From JAQIBY01 sp051747965 (GTDB taxonomy: Bacteria > Bacteroidota > Bacteroidia > Bacteroidales > ML635J-15), in assembly GCA_051747965.1 (NCBI GenBank), contig JBNJGS010000002.1:1-64000 (forward strand): a DNA stretch of 64,000 nucleotides. The letters are read 5' to 3'. This document shows, piece after piece, positions 24,801 to 34,100 of this stretch. Made by a program: the position numbers and the translations under genes. The notes beneath the pieces were generated by a model. The model ran no database searches. It worked only from the letters and a program-made list of their open reading frames with translations, and was not told the origin of the DNA. The first letter of the stretch is position 1; each line of letters starts with the position of its first letter.

Positions 24801-25332
24801 TCAGATCAGAAGTCAGCTCACCTTCAATCTGCAGATTGAGATTTGAGTTTAATACAGCATTCTGCCTGTTGCCCATACTGACCCCCCTGGCGATACTTCC
24901 TGTGGTTTTCAGACGGCTTTCATCTGTGCTGCTTCGCCGGAGATCACCAGGACTGTATGCTATTTCAGGCTCTGATGAAGGGCGTGATGTACTGTCAGAT
25001 GAAGGGGCAAACAACCAGGGCTGCTCTGTGATACTGCCGGAAAAATCATACGGAAAAATCCGGTACGTACAATACAGGCTTTCTCCACAAATGCTATCAT
25101 CAAGATAAACCAGACCTTCCCTGTGGTTTATCGTGTAGAGATTTTCCGCCAGTTTACTGTTCTCCGCATCATACAGGGTAAAGCTACCCGGCACAAGTGG
25201 TGCAGCCTGCAGTTTATACTTCCCTCCTGCGCAGCTCACAGGCTCAGAACGGTGCAGTACAAGTTTCTGTGCCTGAATGTCCACGCTGGTAAGCATGAGA
25301 AAAACATATATGAGGATGCGCAGGTAATGCAT
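21868..25332 (-). CDS. Large secreted surface/outer-membrane protein, unknown
   Basis: The 1154-residue product has a signal peptide (MHYLRILIYVFLMLTSVDIQAQ cut near residue 22). 'IVSGSERVYLDGELLTRGQ' and 'YIIDYNTGELSFTANRLI' resemble in style the repeated segments of SprA ('GGMELTENQDYTVDYNLG'). The remaining two thirds is rich in alternating aromatic strands and ends '...LQLNLNYQGRKPAGERTIHT...LRAYF', a barrel-like terminus. I infer a large beta-structured outer-membrane protein; no function is assigned. The frame is open to 25437 but the start at 25332 gives the signal peptide. The gene is divergent from the outer-membrane protein gene at 25451. Confidence 0.65.
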   Translation of the reverse strand: MHYLRILIYVFLMLTSVDIQAQKLVLHRSEPVSCAGGKYKLQAAPLVPGSFTLYDAENSKLAENLYTINHREGLVYLDDSICGESLYCTYRIFPYDFSGSITEQPWLFAPSSDSTSRPSSEPEIAYSPGDLRRSSTDESRLKTTGSIARGVSMGNRQNAVLNSNLNLQIEGELTSDLKVRASLTDRNIPIQPDGTSQKLQEFDKVFIEVYNDAFRMSAGDIVLKQQDDYFMRYAKKARGASLSGRFDAEKAEISSDFGASVSQGNYQRMKIQGEEGNQGPYKLQGNNNESYIVIVSGSERVYLDGELLTRGQTKDYIIDYNTGELSFTANRLITKDSRIIAEFEYRASSYNRLMLASNHEVKTKKSRFFVRYFHESDGKNQPVDQRLDIEQRQFLSNIGDELSDALYPAWDSVGFESAQVRYRLTDTVVNGEVYDSIFVHSTNPDSAFYQINFSNVGENQGNYIKVTGDANGRVFRWVAPVDGTPSGNYAPVSRLITPKKQQMLSMGGDYQLTNSTELFYMMSFSEKDVNTYSNQDAGDDKGLALRGGINQQLINDSLQNLRFSLAYDFIQRNFSSLERFREAEFTRNWIVENELAGVNEHAGQLRLQYDAFTFLKADFQSSVMYRPGEYSGGRQLLNASLRNRKWDVLLSGDLLNTRQTGYEGFLLKNNISLGKLFPKWQVFGRFKQEWQEGKIPDTGELTGNSFRFYELESWVKQGRQSDNEWKLSYLYRKDELPEQNRLTGSSEAYKLGMDYRLLKTKVNKLDAGLQYRKLDVLRQTEFEDTRAQDNFAGQLRYRHESFNGFLTGNLYYQSGSGLELKKEYSYLKVPEGQGIYTWTDYNGNGVEELDEFEEAVYQDQADYIRIYMPGNDYIKSFNNSLNFSLNLRPERVIDSNTGFYSVLAKLSNRFNMNLAGKNTASRAGVRYLPVSYLIPDTALVFYNNNLRNVLSWNRLSSVFTADIIYQRQDSRSQLVSGEESRESENWKLQWRWNVSREVSISNTTGLGSQFYYSQFFSNKNYHINEESNLLDIRVQPDVNVRLRGFFDFSHRKNILNDVFSRSLSPGVEYRNNALINGMLSVRLEYVWVMYSGETGTSLAWQMLESLQPGDNYRWNLSFQKRLSNGLQLNLNYQGRKPAGERTIHTGGVQLRAYF

Positions 25333-25404
25333 TATTTTTACGAATTTACTCCTTTTTTCCAGTTTTACTGATGCAATCCACTCAATATTTGATAAAGAAC
25401 TTCG

Positions 25405-25432
25405 TTTGTTTTTAACAATAATACTACTTTTG
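25405..25432 (+). promoter_or_regulatory. Promoter for the 25451 outer-membrane gene and kdtA
   Basis: TTTG (25405-25408) and TACTTTTG (25425-25432) are 16 nt apart. The -7 element matches TAnnTTTG exactly and stands 18 nt before the start codon. Confidence 0.6.
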
Positions 25433-25450
25433 CACAAAGCTTTAACAATT

Positions 25451-26197
25451 ATGCGGCTTAAAATTTCTTTACTGTTTTTATTAATAATACCGGCAATGGC
25501 CAGTGCTCAGTTAAATGACACGTCCATCAACATGTTTAAGGTAAATCTCAATTATTCTTTTCATGTGCCGGGGGGCGACATTGCTGAACGATTTGGTGTA
25601 AGCTCTGCCATAGGTGCTTCTCTTGAATACAAACACAAAAGCAACTGGACCATAGGGCTTGAATATGCCTATCTTTTCGGGGGCAGGGTAAAAGACAGCA
25701 CCATACTTGATCACCTAAAGGATGAAAATGGCGGAGTCATCAATGAATATGGGGAATATGGTACGATTTTGCTCACCGAACGCGGTTTTTATGCCGGTGG
25801 ACATATTGGCAAACTCTTTCCTGTCTGGGGACCAAACCCCAATTCCGGCATCAAAATACAAGTGGGAGCCGGTTTACTTGAACATCATATTCACATTGAA
25901 AACAAGGACAACAACATACCGGGAGTCCTTGGTGATTACAACAAAGGTTATGATCACCGCACAAACGGCTTGAGTTTAAAACAGTTTATCGGCTATGAAT
26001 ACCTGGATCCCAATGGCTATTTTAATTTTTATGCCGGACTTGAATTTCATCAGGCCTGGACATACAACCGCAGGGATCTGAATTACAATACAGGAGAAAG
26101 AGACACGGAGCTTAAACGTGATTTCCTCTCCGGCTTCCGGGTTGGATGGATATTACCACTATATCAAAAAGAACCTGATTCATTCTACTATTATTAA
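25451..26197 (+). CDS. Outer-membrane beta-barrel protein next to kdtA
   Basis: The 248-residue product has a signal peptide (about 1-20, ending ASAQ) and strand-like segments such as 'NWTIGLEYAYLFGGRV' and 'GYFNFYAGLEFHQAWTYN'. It ends 'SGFRVGWILPLY' plus a short tail. It looks like a small porin-family barrel. The kdtA start lies 5 nt downstream, so it shares that transcript and may relate to LPS or the outer membrane. The frame is open from 25406, but the signal peptide fixes the start at 25451. Confidence 0.65.
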   Translation: MRLKISLLFLLIIPAMASAQLNDTSINMFKVNLNYSFHVPGGDIAERFGVSSAIGASLEYKHKSNWTIGLEYAYLFGGRVKDSTILDHLKDENGGVINEYGEYGTILLTERGFYAGGHIGKLFPVWGPNPNSGIKIQVGAGLLEHHIHIENKDNNIPGVLGDYNKGYDHRTNGLSLKQFIGYEYLDPNGYFNFYAGLEFHQAWTYNRRDLNYNTGERDTELKRDFLSGFRVGWILPLYQKEPDSFYYY

Positions 26198-26201
26198 TTT
26201 C

Positions 26202-27455
26202 ATGAGCCGGATTCTATACAGCACAGCAATATATATATACGGTGCATTGATAAGAATCGCCGCGTTGTTTCATCCCAAAGCCAGGGCTTTCATTCGGGGA
26301 AGAAAAAACTGGACATCCGAATTAAAGGAACTTACAGGCAATAATGATGATTGGATCTGGATACATTGTTCTTCTCTTGGAGAGTTTGAGCAGGGACGAC
26401 CTGTTATAGAAAAGATCAAAAAAGAACATCCCGGTCAGGCTATACTTCTGAGTTTTTTCTCTCCCTCCGGCTATGAAGTAAAAAAAGATTACGAACATGC
26501 TGATGCAGTGGTTTATATGCCATTGGACACGGCACGGAACGCCAGGAGATTTGTCAATATCGTAAAGCCCCGTGCAACTTTGTTTATCAAATATGAATTC
26601 TGGTATCATCACCTGCGCCATCTTCATAAGGCAGGAATTCCCATCTATCTGATATCAGCAAGTTTTCGAAAATCACAGATATTTTTTCGCTGGTATGGTG
26701 GATTTTTCAGGCGCATGCTGACATTTTACGATACAATATTTGTACAGGACAATCGCTCTGCCAAATTGCTATCCGGCATAAATACCGATACAAGGATTTC
26801 CGGTGACACGCGTTTTGACCGCGTTTGGGAAATCACTCATGAAAACTGGCCCGGGAATGATGTCAGATATTTTGCTGAACAGGCAGGTAAGGTTTTGGTG
26901 GCAGGCAGCACATGGCTTCCGGATGAGGAAATCATTGAAAACACCCTGGAACATTTTCCGGATATGAAATTGATACTCGCTCCCCATGAGACAGATCAAA
27001 CACGCATAGTAAAAATACAGGATATTTTCCGGAACCATCAGCTTTGCTGTCTTTCTGCTTCTGATCCCGAAAATCTGAAAAATTGCAGGATATTGATTGT
27101 TGACAGCATCGGCCATCTCGCAAAAATTTATCGCTATGCTGACTTTGCCTACATAGGAGGCGGGTTTGGCAAGGGTATACACAACACACTTGAAGCAGCA
27201 TGCTATGGCTTGCCGGTAATTTTCGGCCCCAATCACCAACGATTCAATGAAGCCGGCGAATTAATCAGGAATAACGCAGCATTCAGCATCAATAGTGCAG
27301 AAGACCTCCACGCAACTCTTGAAAAATTGTATGTACAGAAAAAAAGAAAAACTGCCGGGGAAAATGCACGCAATTATGTCAAAAATAACCTCGGTGCCAG
27401 TGAAAAAATTCTGCGTACTCTGGAAAAATCTGACGTTTTTTCGAGCCAGATTTGA
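26202..27455 (+). CDS. kdtA: 3-deoxy-D-manno-octulosonic acid (Kdo) transferase
   Basis: The 417-residue product is a GT-B glycosyltransferase with an N-terminal hydrophobic anchor (about 4-23). 'CSSLGEFEQGRPVIE' contains the catalytic Glu (Glu61), and the CMP-Kdo binding part shows 'APHETDQ', 'GGGFGKGIHNTLEAACYGLP' and 'FGPNHQRF'. It adds Kdo to the lipid A precursor on the cytoplasmic face. The start at 26202 (MSRILYSTAIYIYG) is chosen because the longer frame from 26118 overlaps the upstream gene. Confidence 0.93.
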   Translation: MSRILYSTAIYIYGALIRIAALFHPKARAFIRGRKNWTSELKELTGNNDDWIWIHCSSLGEFEQGRPVIEKIKKEHPGQAILLSFFSPSGYEVKKDYEHADAVVYMPLDTARNARRFVNIVKPRATLFIKYEFWYHHLRHLHKAGIPIYLISASFRKSQIFFRWYGGFFRRMLTFYDTIFVQDNRSAKLLSGINTDTRISGDTRFDRVWEITHENWPGNDVRYFAEQAGKVLVAGSTWLPDEEIIENTLEHFPDMKLILAPHETDQTRIVKIQDIFRNHQLCCLSASDPENLKNCRILIVDSIGHLAKIYRYADFAYIGGGFGKGIHNTLEAACYGLPVIFGPNHQRFNEAGELIRNNAAFSINSAEDLHATLEKLYVQKKRKTAGENARNYVKNNLGASEKILRTLEKSDVFSSQI

Positions 27456-27826
27456 ACGTTACAATGCATAGTTTTTCATCCTGTGTGAAAAATTAAAATA
27501 TTGGAAAAATCACAAAATACACTGAATAATAAGCATTTGCCATAACAAACCACTTTGTGGTCAAATTTTTAACATCATATTGTTTATAAGTTCCATGAAA
27601 TGATGTTGTATGTGCTGTAATCAAACCGGCTAGAAAGATTTCAAGCATGTTAAAAAAAATATTTGTGTCTGTATATTTTCTTGTTTTACAGTCACTTTCA
27701 AGCAATTTAAAAAGATGTTGAAAATCCTGTTGATAACCAAAATGGGTAAAAAGAATAATCTCTTTATGGATACTTTATATTAGTGGTGGAAATTTTGCCC
27801 CGCAAATATCCGCGAACCAAAACCCA
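27456..27826. other. AT-rich intergenic region before the RNR gene
   Basis: 371 bp with no gene. A weak hairpin (TTTTTCA 27472-27478 with TGAAAAA 27486-27492) follows kdtA but lacks a T-tract. I see neither a cobalamin riboswitch (no B12-box-like segment) nor a convincing NrdR box or TAnnTTTG element. Confidence 0.6.
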
Positions 27827-30412
27827 TTGCTTATGTTGACAGAAGAGAAAACATTGAAAAAAGCTGCTATGCAGGAAGATAAAGAGAAGTCATACACTGA
27901 CGAGGAGGCTTATAGCGCTAGTCTTGAATACTTTAAGGGAGATGATCTGGCCGCACGTGTGTGGATCAATAAATATGCCCTAAAAGATTCTGAGGGAAAA
28001 TTGTATGAGCTGACCCCGGATGATATGCACCGGAGATTGGCCAGGGAACTATCCAGGATTGAGCAGAAATATGCCAACCCCATGGACGAAGATCATATTT
28101 ATCAGTTGTTAAAAGATTTCAGATACGTCATCCCGCAGGGTGGCCCGATGTCGGGTATTGGCAATAACCGTCAGATTGTTTCTCTATCCAATTGCTTTGT
28201 CATTGGTCATGAGAAACCAAGTGACTCTTACGGAGGCATATTAAAGATGGACCAGGAGCAGGTTCAATTGATGAAACGCCGTGGTGGTGTGGGACATGAT
28301 TTGTCACATTTGCGCCCCAAAGGCAGTCCGGTAAAAAATTCCGCATTGACTTCCACGGGCATTGTTCCTTTCATGGAGCGCTATTCCAACACAACCCGTG
28401 AGGTTGCACAGGATGGCCGGCGCGGAGCACTTATGCTGTCGGTTTCCGTCAAGCATCCGGATGCTGAAGACTTTATTGATGCCAAAATGCAAACGGGCAA
28501 AGTTACCGGCGCCAATGTTTCTGTGAAAATTCATGATGATTTCATGCATGCTGTAAATGAAGACACAGAATACATGCAGCATTTCCCCATAGACTCCAAA
28601 CAACCAAATTATCAGAAAAAAATCAGAGCCAAAGACCTTTGGAACAAGATTATCCACAACGCATGGAAATCTGCAGAACCCGGAATTTTATTCTGGGACA
28701 CCATCACCAGTGAGTCGGTTGCAGATTGTTATGCAGATCTGGGCTTTAAAACGGTTTCTACCAATCCCTGCGGTGAGATTCCACTTTGTCCGTATGATAG
28801 CTGCCGCTTACTGGCCATCAATTTGTATTCCTATGTTGACAAGCCTTTTACCAAAGAGGCGGCATTCAATTTCGACAAATTCAGAGATCATGTGGCCGCA
28901 GCCCAACGCATCATGGATGATATCATCGACCTCGAGGTTGAAAAAATTGATGCCATACTTGCCAAGATTGCCTCAGACCCTGAAGATGGAGAAACCAAGA
29001 GAACAGAACAAAAGCTGTGGGAAAAGATCAAACAAAAAGCCCTGCAGGGTCGTCGTACAGGCCTTGGCATAACTGCCGAAGGCGATATGCTGGCTGCACT
29101 GAACCTAAGATACGGAACAGATGAAGCTACCAACTTTTCGGAAGAAGTACACAAGACCATCGCAATTGAAGCATACAGGTCTTCTGTAAATATGGCAAAA
29201 GACCGCGGTGCATTTCAGGTGTTTGATCCCCAACGGGAAAAAGACAATCCTTTCATCAACCGATTGCGTGAACAGGATCCTGAGCTCATTGAGAATATGG
29301 AACAGTGGGGCCGCCGCAACATTTCCCTGCTTACCATTGCCCCGACAGGCACAACCAGCCTCATGACACAAACAAGTTCAGGCATAGAACCGGTTTTTAT
29401 GCCTGTTTACAGACGTCGCAGAAAAGTCAATCCCAATGACCCCAATGTTCGTGTTGATTTTGTTGATGAAATGGGTGACAAGTGGGAAGAATATGTCGTG
29501 TTCCATCCCAAATTTGCTACCTGGCTGAAAGTAAATGGCCATGACCCCGACGCTGTCAGAAAAATGGAAGACAAGGACATTGATAAACTGATTGAAAAAT
29601 CACCTTATCACAAAGCAAGCTCAAAAGATGTTGATTATGTACACAAGGTAAGAATGCAGGGCAAAATCCAAAAGTGGGTTGACCACTCCATCTCGGTTAC
29701 CATCAACCTGCCGGAAAAAGCCACTGAAGAGCTTGTGGACGAACTATACCGGGAAGCATGGGCAGTAGGATGTAAAGGAGTAACCGTTTATCGCGAAGGT
29801 TCCAGGGATGGTGTCTTGCTGGCGGGCTCCAAGTCTGATAAAAAAGAAGAACGCAAAATCGGCATTAAGCGGCCAAAAGTACTGGAGGCTGATGTTGTTC
29901 GTTTCCATAACAACAAAGAAAAATGGATTGCCTTTGTAGGACTGATGGATGGCATACCTTATGAAATATTTACCGGACGGGTAGAAGATGATGTTCTGCC
30001 TGTTCCCCAATCTGTCAACAAAGGTCAGATTATTAAAAATAAATCCGAAGACGGTACAAGCCGGTATGATTTCCAATACAAAAACCGGTATGGTTACAGC
30101 ACCACATTTGAAGGCCTGTCACATCAGTTCAATACAGAATACTGGAATTATGCTAAACTGATTTCCAGTGTACTCAGATACGGCATGCCGATTGAGAAGG
30201 CAGTAGAACTGGTGGCATCATTAAAACTTGACAGCGAAGCCATCAACACATGGAAAAATGGCGTTGAACGAGCGTTGAAACGTTACATCCCCAATGGCAC
30301 AAAAGCAGCCAAAGAAGGTGCAAAATGTCCGGAATGCAGGGAAAGTGACAGCCTGGTTTACCAGGACGGCTGTGTTATATGCACTTCCTGCGGATACTCT
30401 AAATGCGGTTAG
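27827..30412 (+). CDS. nrdJ: Adenosylcobalamin-dependent ribonucleotide reductase
   Basis: The 861-residue product is a class II (B12-dependent) ribonucleoside-diphosphate reductase. Visible are 'GPMSGIGNNRQIVSLSNCF' with a conserved Cys, the active-site loop 'NPCGEIPLCPYDSCRL', and 'IAPTGTTSLMTQTSSGIEP'. The C-terminus has four paired Cys ('CPECRES' ... 'CVICTSCGY' and a last Cys), a zinc-finger-like tail used in reduction in this subfamily. It makes deoxynucleotides independent of oxygen. An ATG at 27833 is an alternative start. It is followed by a strong terminator and appears monocistronic. Confidence 0.95.
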   Translation: MLMLTEEKTLKKAAMQEDKEKSYTDEEAYSASLEYFKGDDLAARVWINKYALKDSEGKLYELTPDDMHRRLARELSRIEQKYANPMDEDHIYQLLKDFRYVIPQGGPMSGIGNNRQIVSLSNCFVIGHEKPSDSYGGILKMDQEQVQLMKRRGGVGHDLSHLRPKGSPVKNSALTSTGIVPFMERYSNTTREVAQDGRRGALMLSVSVKHPDAEDFIDAKMQTGKVTGANVSVKIHDDFMHAVNEDTEYMQHFPIDSKQPNYQKKIRAKDLWNKIIHNAWKSAEPGILFWDTITSESVADCYADLGFKTVSTNPCGEIPLCPYDSCRLLAINLYSYVDKPFTKEAAFNFDKFRDHVAAAQRIMDDIIDLEVEKIDAILAKIASDPEDGETKRTEQKLWEKIKQKALQGRRTGLGITAEGDMLAALNLRYGTDEATNFSEEVHKTIAIEAYRSSVNMAKDRGAFQVFDPQREKDNPFINRLREQDPELIENMEQWGRRNISLLTIAPTGTTSLMTQTSSGIEPVFMPVYRRRRKVNPNDPNVRVDFVDEMGDKWEEYVVFHPKFATWLKVNGHDPDAVRKMEDKDIDKLIEKSPYHKASSKDVDYVHKVRMQGKIQKWVDHSISVTINLPEKATEELVDELYREAWAVGCKGVTVYREGSRDGVLLAGSKSDKKEERKIGIKRPKVLEADVVRFHNNKEKWIAFVGLMDGIPYEIFTGRVEDDVLPVPQSVNKGQIIKNKSEDGTSRYDFQYKNRYGYSTTFEGLSHQFNTEYWNYAKLISSVLRYGMPIEKAVELVASLKLDSEAINTWKNGVERALKRYIPNGTKAAKEGAKCPECRESDSLVYQDGCVICTSCGYSKCG

Positions 30413-30441
30413 TTAGCTGAATAAAAATATTTTTGACAATG

Positions 30442-30480
30442 AAAAAAGGACAGAGAAGTAAGTATCTGTCCTTTTTTTTT
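30442..30480 (+). terminator. Rho-independent terminator after nrdJ
   Basis: AAAAAAGGACAGA (30442-30454) pairs with TCTGTCCTTTTTT (30465-30477) and the T-run continues to 30480. The loop is 10 nt. Confidence 0.9.
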
Positions 30481-30510
30481 AATCCTGCTGGTATGTCAGA
30501 ATAGAATTGC

Positions 30511-30518
30511 TATTTTTG
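30511..30518 (+). promoter_or_regulatory. -7 promoter element of ruvA
   Basis: TATTTTTG matches TAnnTTTG 24 nt before the ruvA start codon, just downstream of the nrdJ terminator. The -33 element is not clear. Confidence 0.5.
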
Positions 30519-30542
30519 CTTTTTCTATCAGCATTTTACACT

Positions 30543-31127
30543 ATGTATGAGTATATCAAAGGACGTATCAGCGAGTTGAATCCCAGTTATGCCGTGATTG
30601 AAAACAACGGCATCGGCTGGTTTCTGCACATATCGGTCAACACCTATTCCAAGCTCAAAGAGGGTCAGGAATGTATGCTGTTCCTGCATCATGTTGTCAG
30701 AGAGGATGCAGAAATATTGTTTGGTTTTGACACAAAAAATGAGCGTGAAATTTTCAGGCTGTTGATAAGCGTCAATGGGGTTGGCCCCAACACAGCACGC
30801 ACAATGATATCAACGCTTTCACCTGATGATATGATTCAGGCCATTCAGACAGACAATGTCAGTCAGCTAAAAAGCATCAAGGGCATCGGCCTCAAAACGG
30901 CACAGCGCATCATTGTTGATTTGAGAGACAAGATTGCTGAAAAAACAGCAGGCATAGAAGACAAATCTGTAGCAAGAGACAATACAATTGAAAAAGAAGC
31001 GTTTGAAGCATTAGTTATGTTGGGTTTTAACAAAAAGCAAGTTGAGAAAGCTTTGAAAAAAGTCATCTCCGCAGAACCCGATATTACAGTGGAAAAACTG
31101 GTGAAAATGACATTGAAGCAACTTTAA
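30543..31127 (+). CDS. ruvA: Holliday junction helicase subunit RuvA
   Basis: The 194-residue product has an N-terminal OB-fold (MYEYIKGRISELNPSYAVI), two helix-hairpin-helix motifs ('ISVNGVGPNTARTMIS' and 'KSIKGIGLKTAQRII') and a small C-terminal RuvB-binding helical domain. It binds four-way junctions and loads RuvB. The start at 30543 replaces a longer open frame from 30507, since the OB-fold begins here. sprA follows after 11 nt, a gene order I recall as common in Bacteroidota. Confidence 0.96.
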   Translation: MYEYIKGRISELNPSYAVIENNGIGWFLHISVNTYSKLKEGQECMLFLHHVVREDAEILFGFDTKNEREIFRLLISVNGVGPNTARTMISTLSPDDMIQAIQTDNVSQLKSIKGIGLKTAQRIIVDLRDKIAEKTAGIEDKSVARDNTIEKEAFEALVMLGFNKKQVEKALKKVISAEPDITVEKLVKMTLKQL

Positions 31128-31138
31128 AGATTGCGGAC

Positions 31139-34100
31139 TTGAAGCGAATTTATAAATATCTGACCGACACTCTACTGGCGGGGGGCCTTGCAATACTGTT
31201 TCTGTTTCCATTTGCAGAAACATCATCTGCATTCAGCCAAAACAACAATGATAGTCCCGCACCTGACACCACATTGCATTCAGCAGATACCATTGAAATT
31301 GATGAAGTGGATTTGCCATGGGATTTTCAGCCGGACGATAACAACCCCCTCACTGACGATCCCGAATCTCCCCTTTTCGGAACAGACCCGGATAACATCA
31401 ACAGCCAGATTGAATACGATCCGGAATCAGATTCATATGTTTTCAAAAAGACACTGGGCGACTCTCTTGAATTGGGCACACCATACAGCCTTCCTTTCAG
31501 GGATTACATGCAGTACGATTTTGAGCAAGGCATGCAGGATTATTGGCGGCAGCGGGTAGAAAACGCAAATTTTGAAACAAGATCAAGCCTGATTCCCAAA
31601 CTGGAAGTGGGAGGTGAAGCTTTCGACAGAATTTTTGGCAGCAACACCATAGATATTAAACCTCAGGGCTCAGCAGAATTGAGTTTCGGATTGAATATAT
31701 CAAAAGTTGAAAATCCCAACCTGCCTGTTAAGCTACAACGAACAACCACCTTTGATTTTGATGAGAAGATTCAGATGAATGTAGTCGGCCAGATTGGTGA
31801 CAAAATGAAACTCAATGTCCAGTATGATACCGAAGCTTCCTTTGATTTTGAAAACTCTGTCAAAATAGAATATACCGGCCATGAAGATGAAATCATACAG
31901 AAAATTGAAGCCGGGAATGTCTCACTACCTCTTACAGGATCACTGATTCAGGGCAGTCAGTCATTGTTCGGGTTCAAAACCGAGCTCAAATTCGGGAAAC
32001 TCACCATGACCAGTATTTTTTCCCAGCAAAAAGGCGAAACAAGCACAATTACAGTTGAAGGCGGTGCCCAGATGCAGGAATATGAAATTGATGCTGATGA
32101 ATATGAAAAAGATAAACACTTTTTCCTGGCGCATTACTTCAAGGAAAATTACGATAAATCACTGAAAAACCTGCCTGTTATCAACTCCGGGGTGAATATC
32201 ACCAAAGTGGAAGTATGGGTAACCAATACCAGCGGAAATTTTGAGGATGCACGTAACATTGTGGCCTTTACCGATCTTGCAGAATCAAATGATGATAACA
32301 TTCAGAGTGAATACATTACCGGGATTTCACAGACAATGTTGCCAACCGATTCGGTCAACAGTCTTTTTAACATCGAAGAACAATATCCTTCAGTCAGGGA
32401 TATTAACCAAATAACTTCTCTTCTTTCCGGTGAACCTTTCAGTATGCAGGGCGGTGTGGATTATCAGAAGATAGAATCTGCCCGGAAGCTGGATGCCTCG
32501 GAATACACCCTCAACTCACAACTGGGTTACATTTCTCTCAATTCACGTCTGCAATCAGACCAGGTGCTTGCTGTGGCCTTTGAATATACTGTTGGTGGTG
32601 AAACATACCGTGTGGGTGAATTTGCCAATGGTGGTGTCAGTGCACCTGATGCACTTATTGTTAAGTTGATAAAAGGGACCTCACTCACTCCCGACCAGAC
32701 CACCTGGGATTTGATGATGAAAAATATTTATTCCATTGGGGCTTATCAGCTCAGTTCAGAAGATTTTATCCTGGATGTCATGTACCAGAATGATAAAACA
32801 GGAACAGCCATCAACTATATTCCTGCCGGCGATATTGACCAAACCATATTACTCAGGGTAATGAACCTTGATAATCTCAACCAGCAGAATGATCCCTATC
32901 CCGATGGGCGATTCGACTTTGTAAATAATATCACCATCAGGCCACAAAATGGCAGGATTATTTTCCCGGTCAGGGAGCCATTCGGGAGTCATCTCAGGCA
33001 GCAAATTACATCCGGAGACCCTGCACTTGATGATGTGGCGGATGAATATGTGTTTCAGGAACTCTACGACTCCACGCAGAGTACAGCACGACAGATTGCC
33101 GAAAAGAATAAGTTTTACATGGCAGGGCAATATAAATCAAGCTCAGGCTCGGAAATCAGGCTCAATGCCATCAACATACCACAGGGCTCAGTAAAAGTAA
33201 CGGCCGGCGGCATGGAGCTGACTGAAAACCAGGACTACACAGTAGATTACAACCTTGGCCGGGTAAAAATCATCAACGAAGGCATACTGGAATCAGGTAC
33301 GCCGATCAATATTTCACTGGAAAGCAATTCGATGTTCAGTGTACAAACCAAAACCCTTGTGGGTACACACCTGAATTATGAGATAAGCAAAGATTTTAAT
33401 CTGGGTGCCACCATATTAAATCTCACTGAACGCCCTCTGACACAAAAAGTAAGCATTGGGGATGAACCCATATCCAATACCATCTGGGGTGTGAACGGAT
33501 CATACCGCAGCGAAGTCCCGGAAATCACCAAGGCCATTGACTGGCTGCCTTTTATTGAAACCAAGGAACAATCCACCATTACTCTCACAGGTGAATTTGC
33601 CCATTTGATACCGGGACACTCAAGGGCCATCGAAAAAGAAGGCAATGCTTATATTGATGACTTTGAGGGCAGCGAAACCAGCATTGACATCAAAATGTTC
33701 AATGCCTGGTCGATTGCAAGCACACCTACAGGCCAGGAAAATCTTTTCCCCAATGCTGAACTTATGGACAGTCTTCCCTATGGATTCAACCGTGCCAAGC
33801 TGGCATGGTATGTCATTGATCCACTGTTCCAGCGCAACAACAGTCCGGTAAGTGTGGAACAGCAATCCAGCCATTATGTACGTGAAGTTCAGGAGCAGGA
33901 AATATTCCCCAACAAAGAAAGTGAAACCGGAGCCATCCCTGCCACACTGGCCGTACTCAACCTGGCATATTACCCAAATCTTAAAGGCCCATACAACTAC
34001 AATACAGATGAATTAAATCCGGATGGTACCTTGATGAATCCCGAAAAACGTTGGGGCGGGATTATGCGTGAGCTCTCAACAAATGACTTTGAAGAAGCCA

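Noticed and set aside
27456..27826. Cobalamin riboswitch or NrdR box before nrdJ
   Set aside because: No B12-box-like segment or conserved core hairpins are seen, and the nearest NrdR-like sequence near 27772 matches only half of the consensus.
31130..31132. ATT start codon for sprA
   Set aside because: In frame and slightly upstream, but ATT is much rarer than TTG as a start and it adds only three residues.
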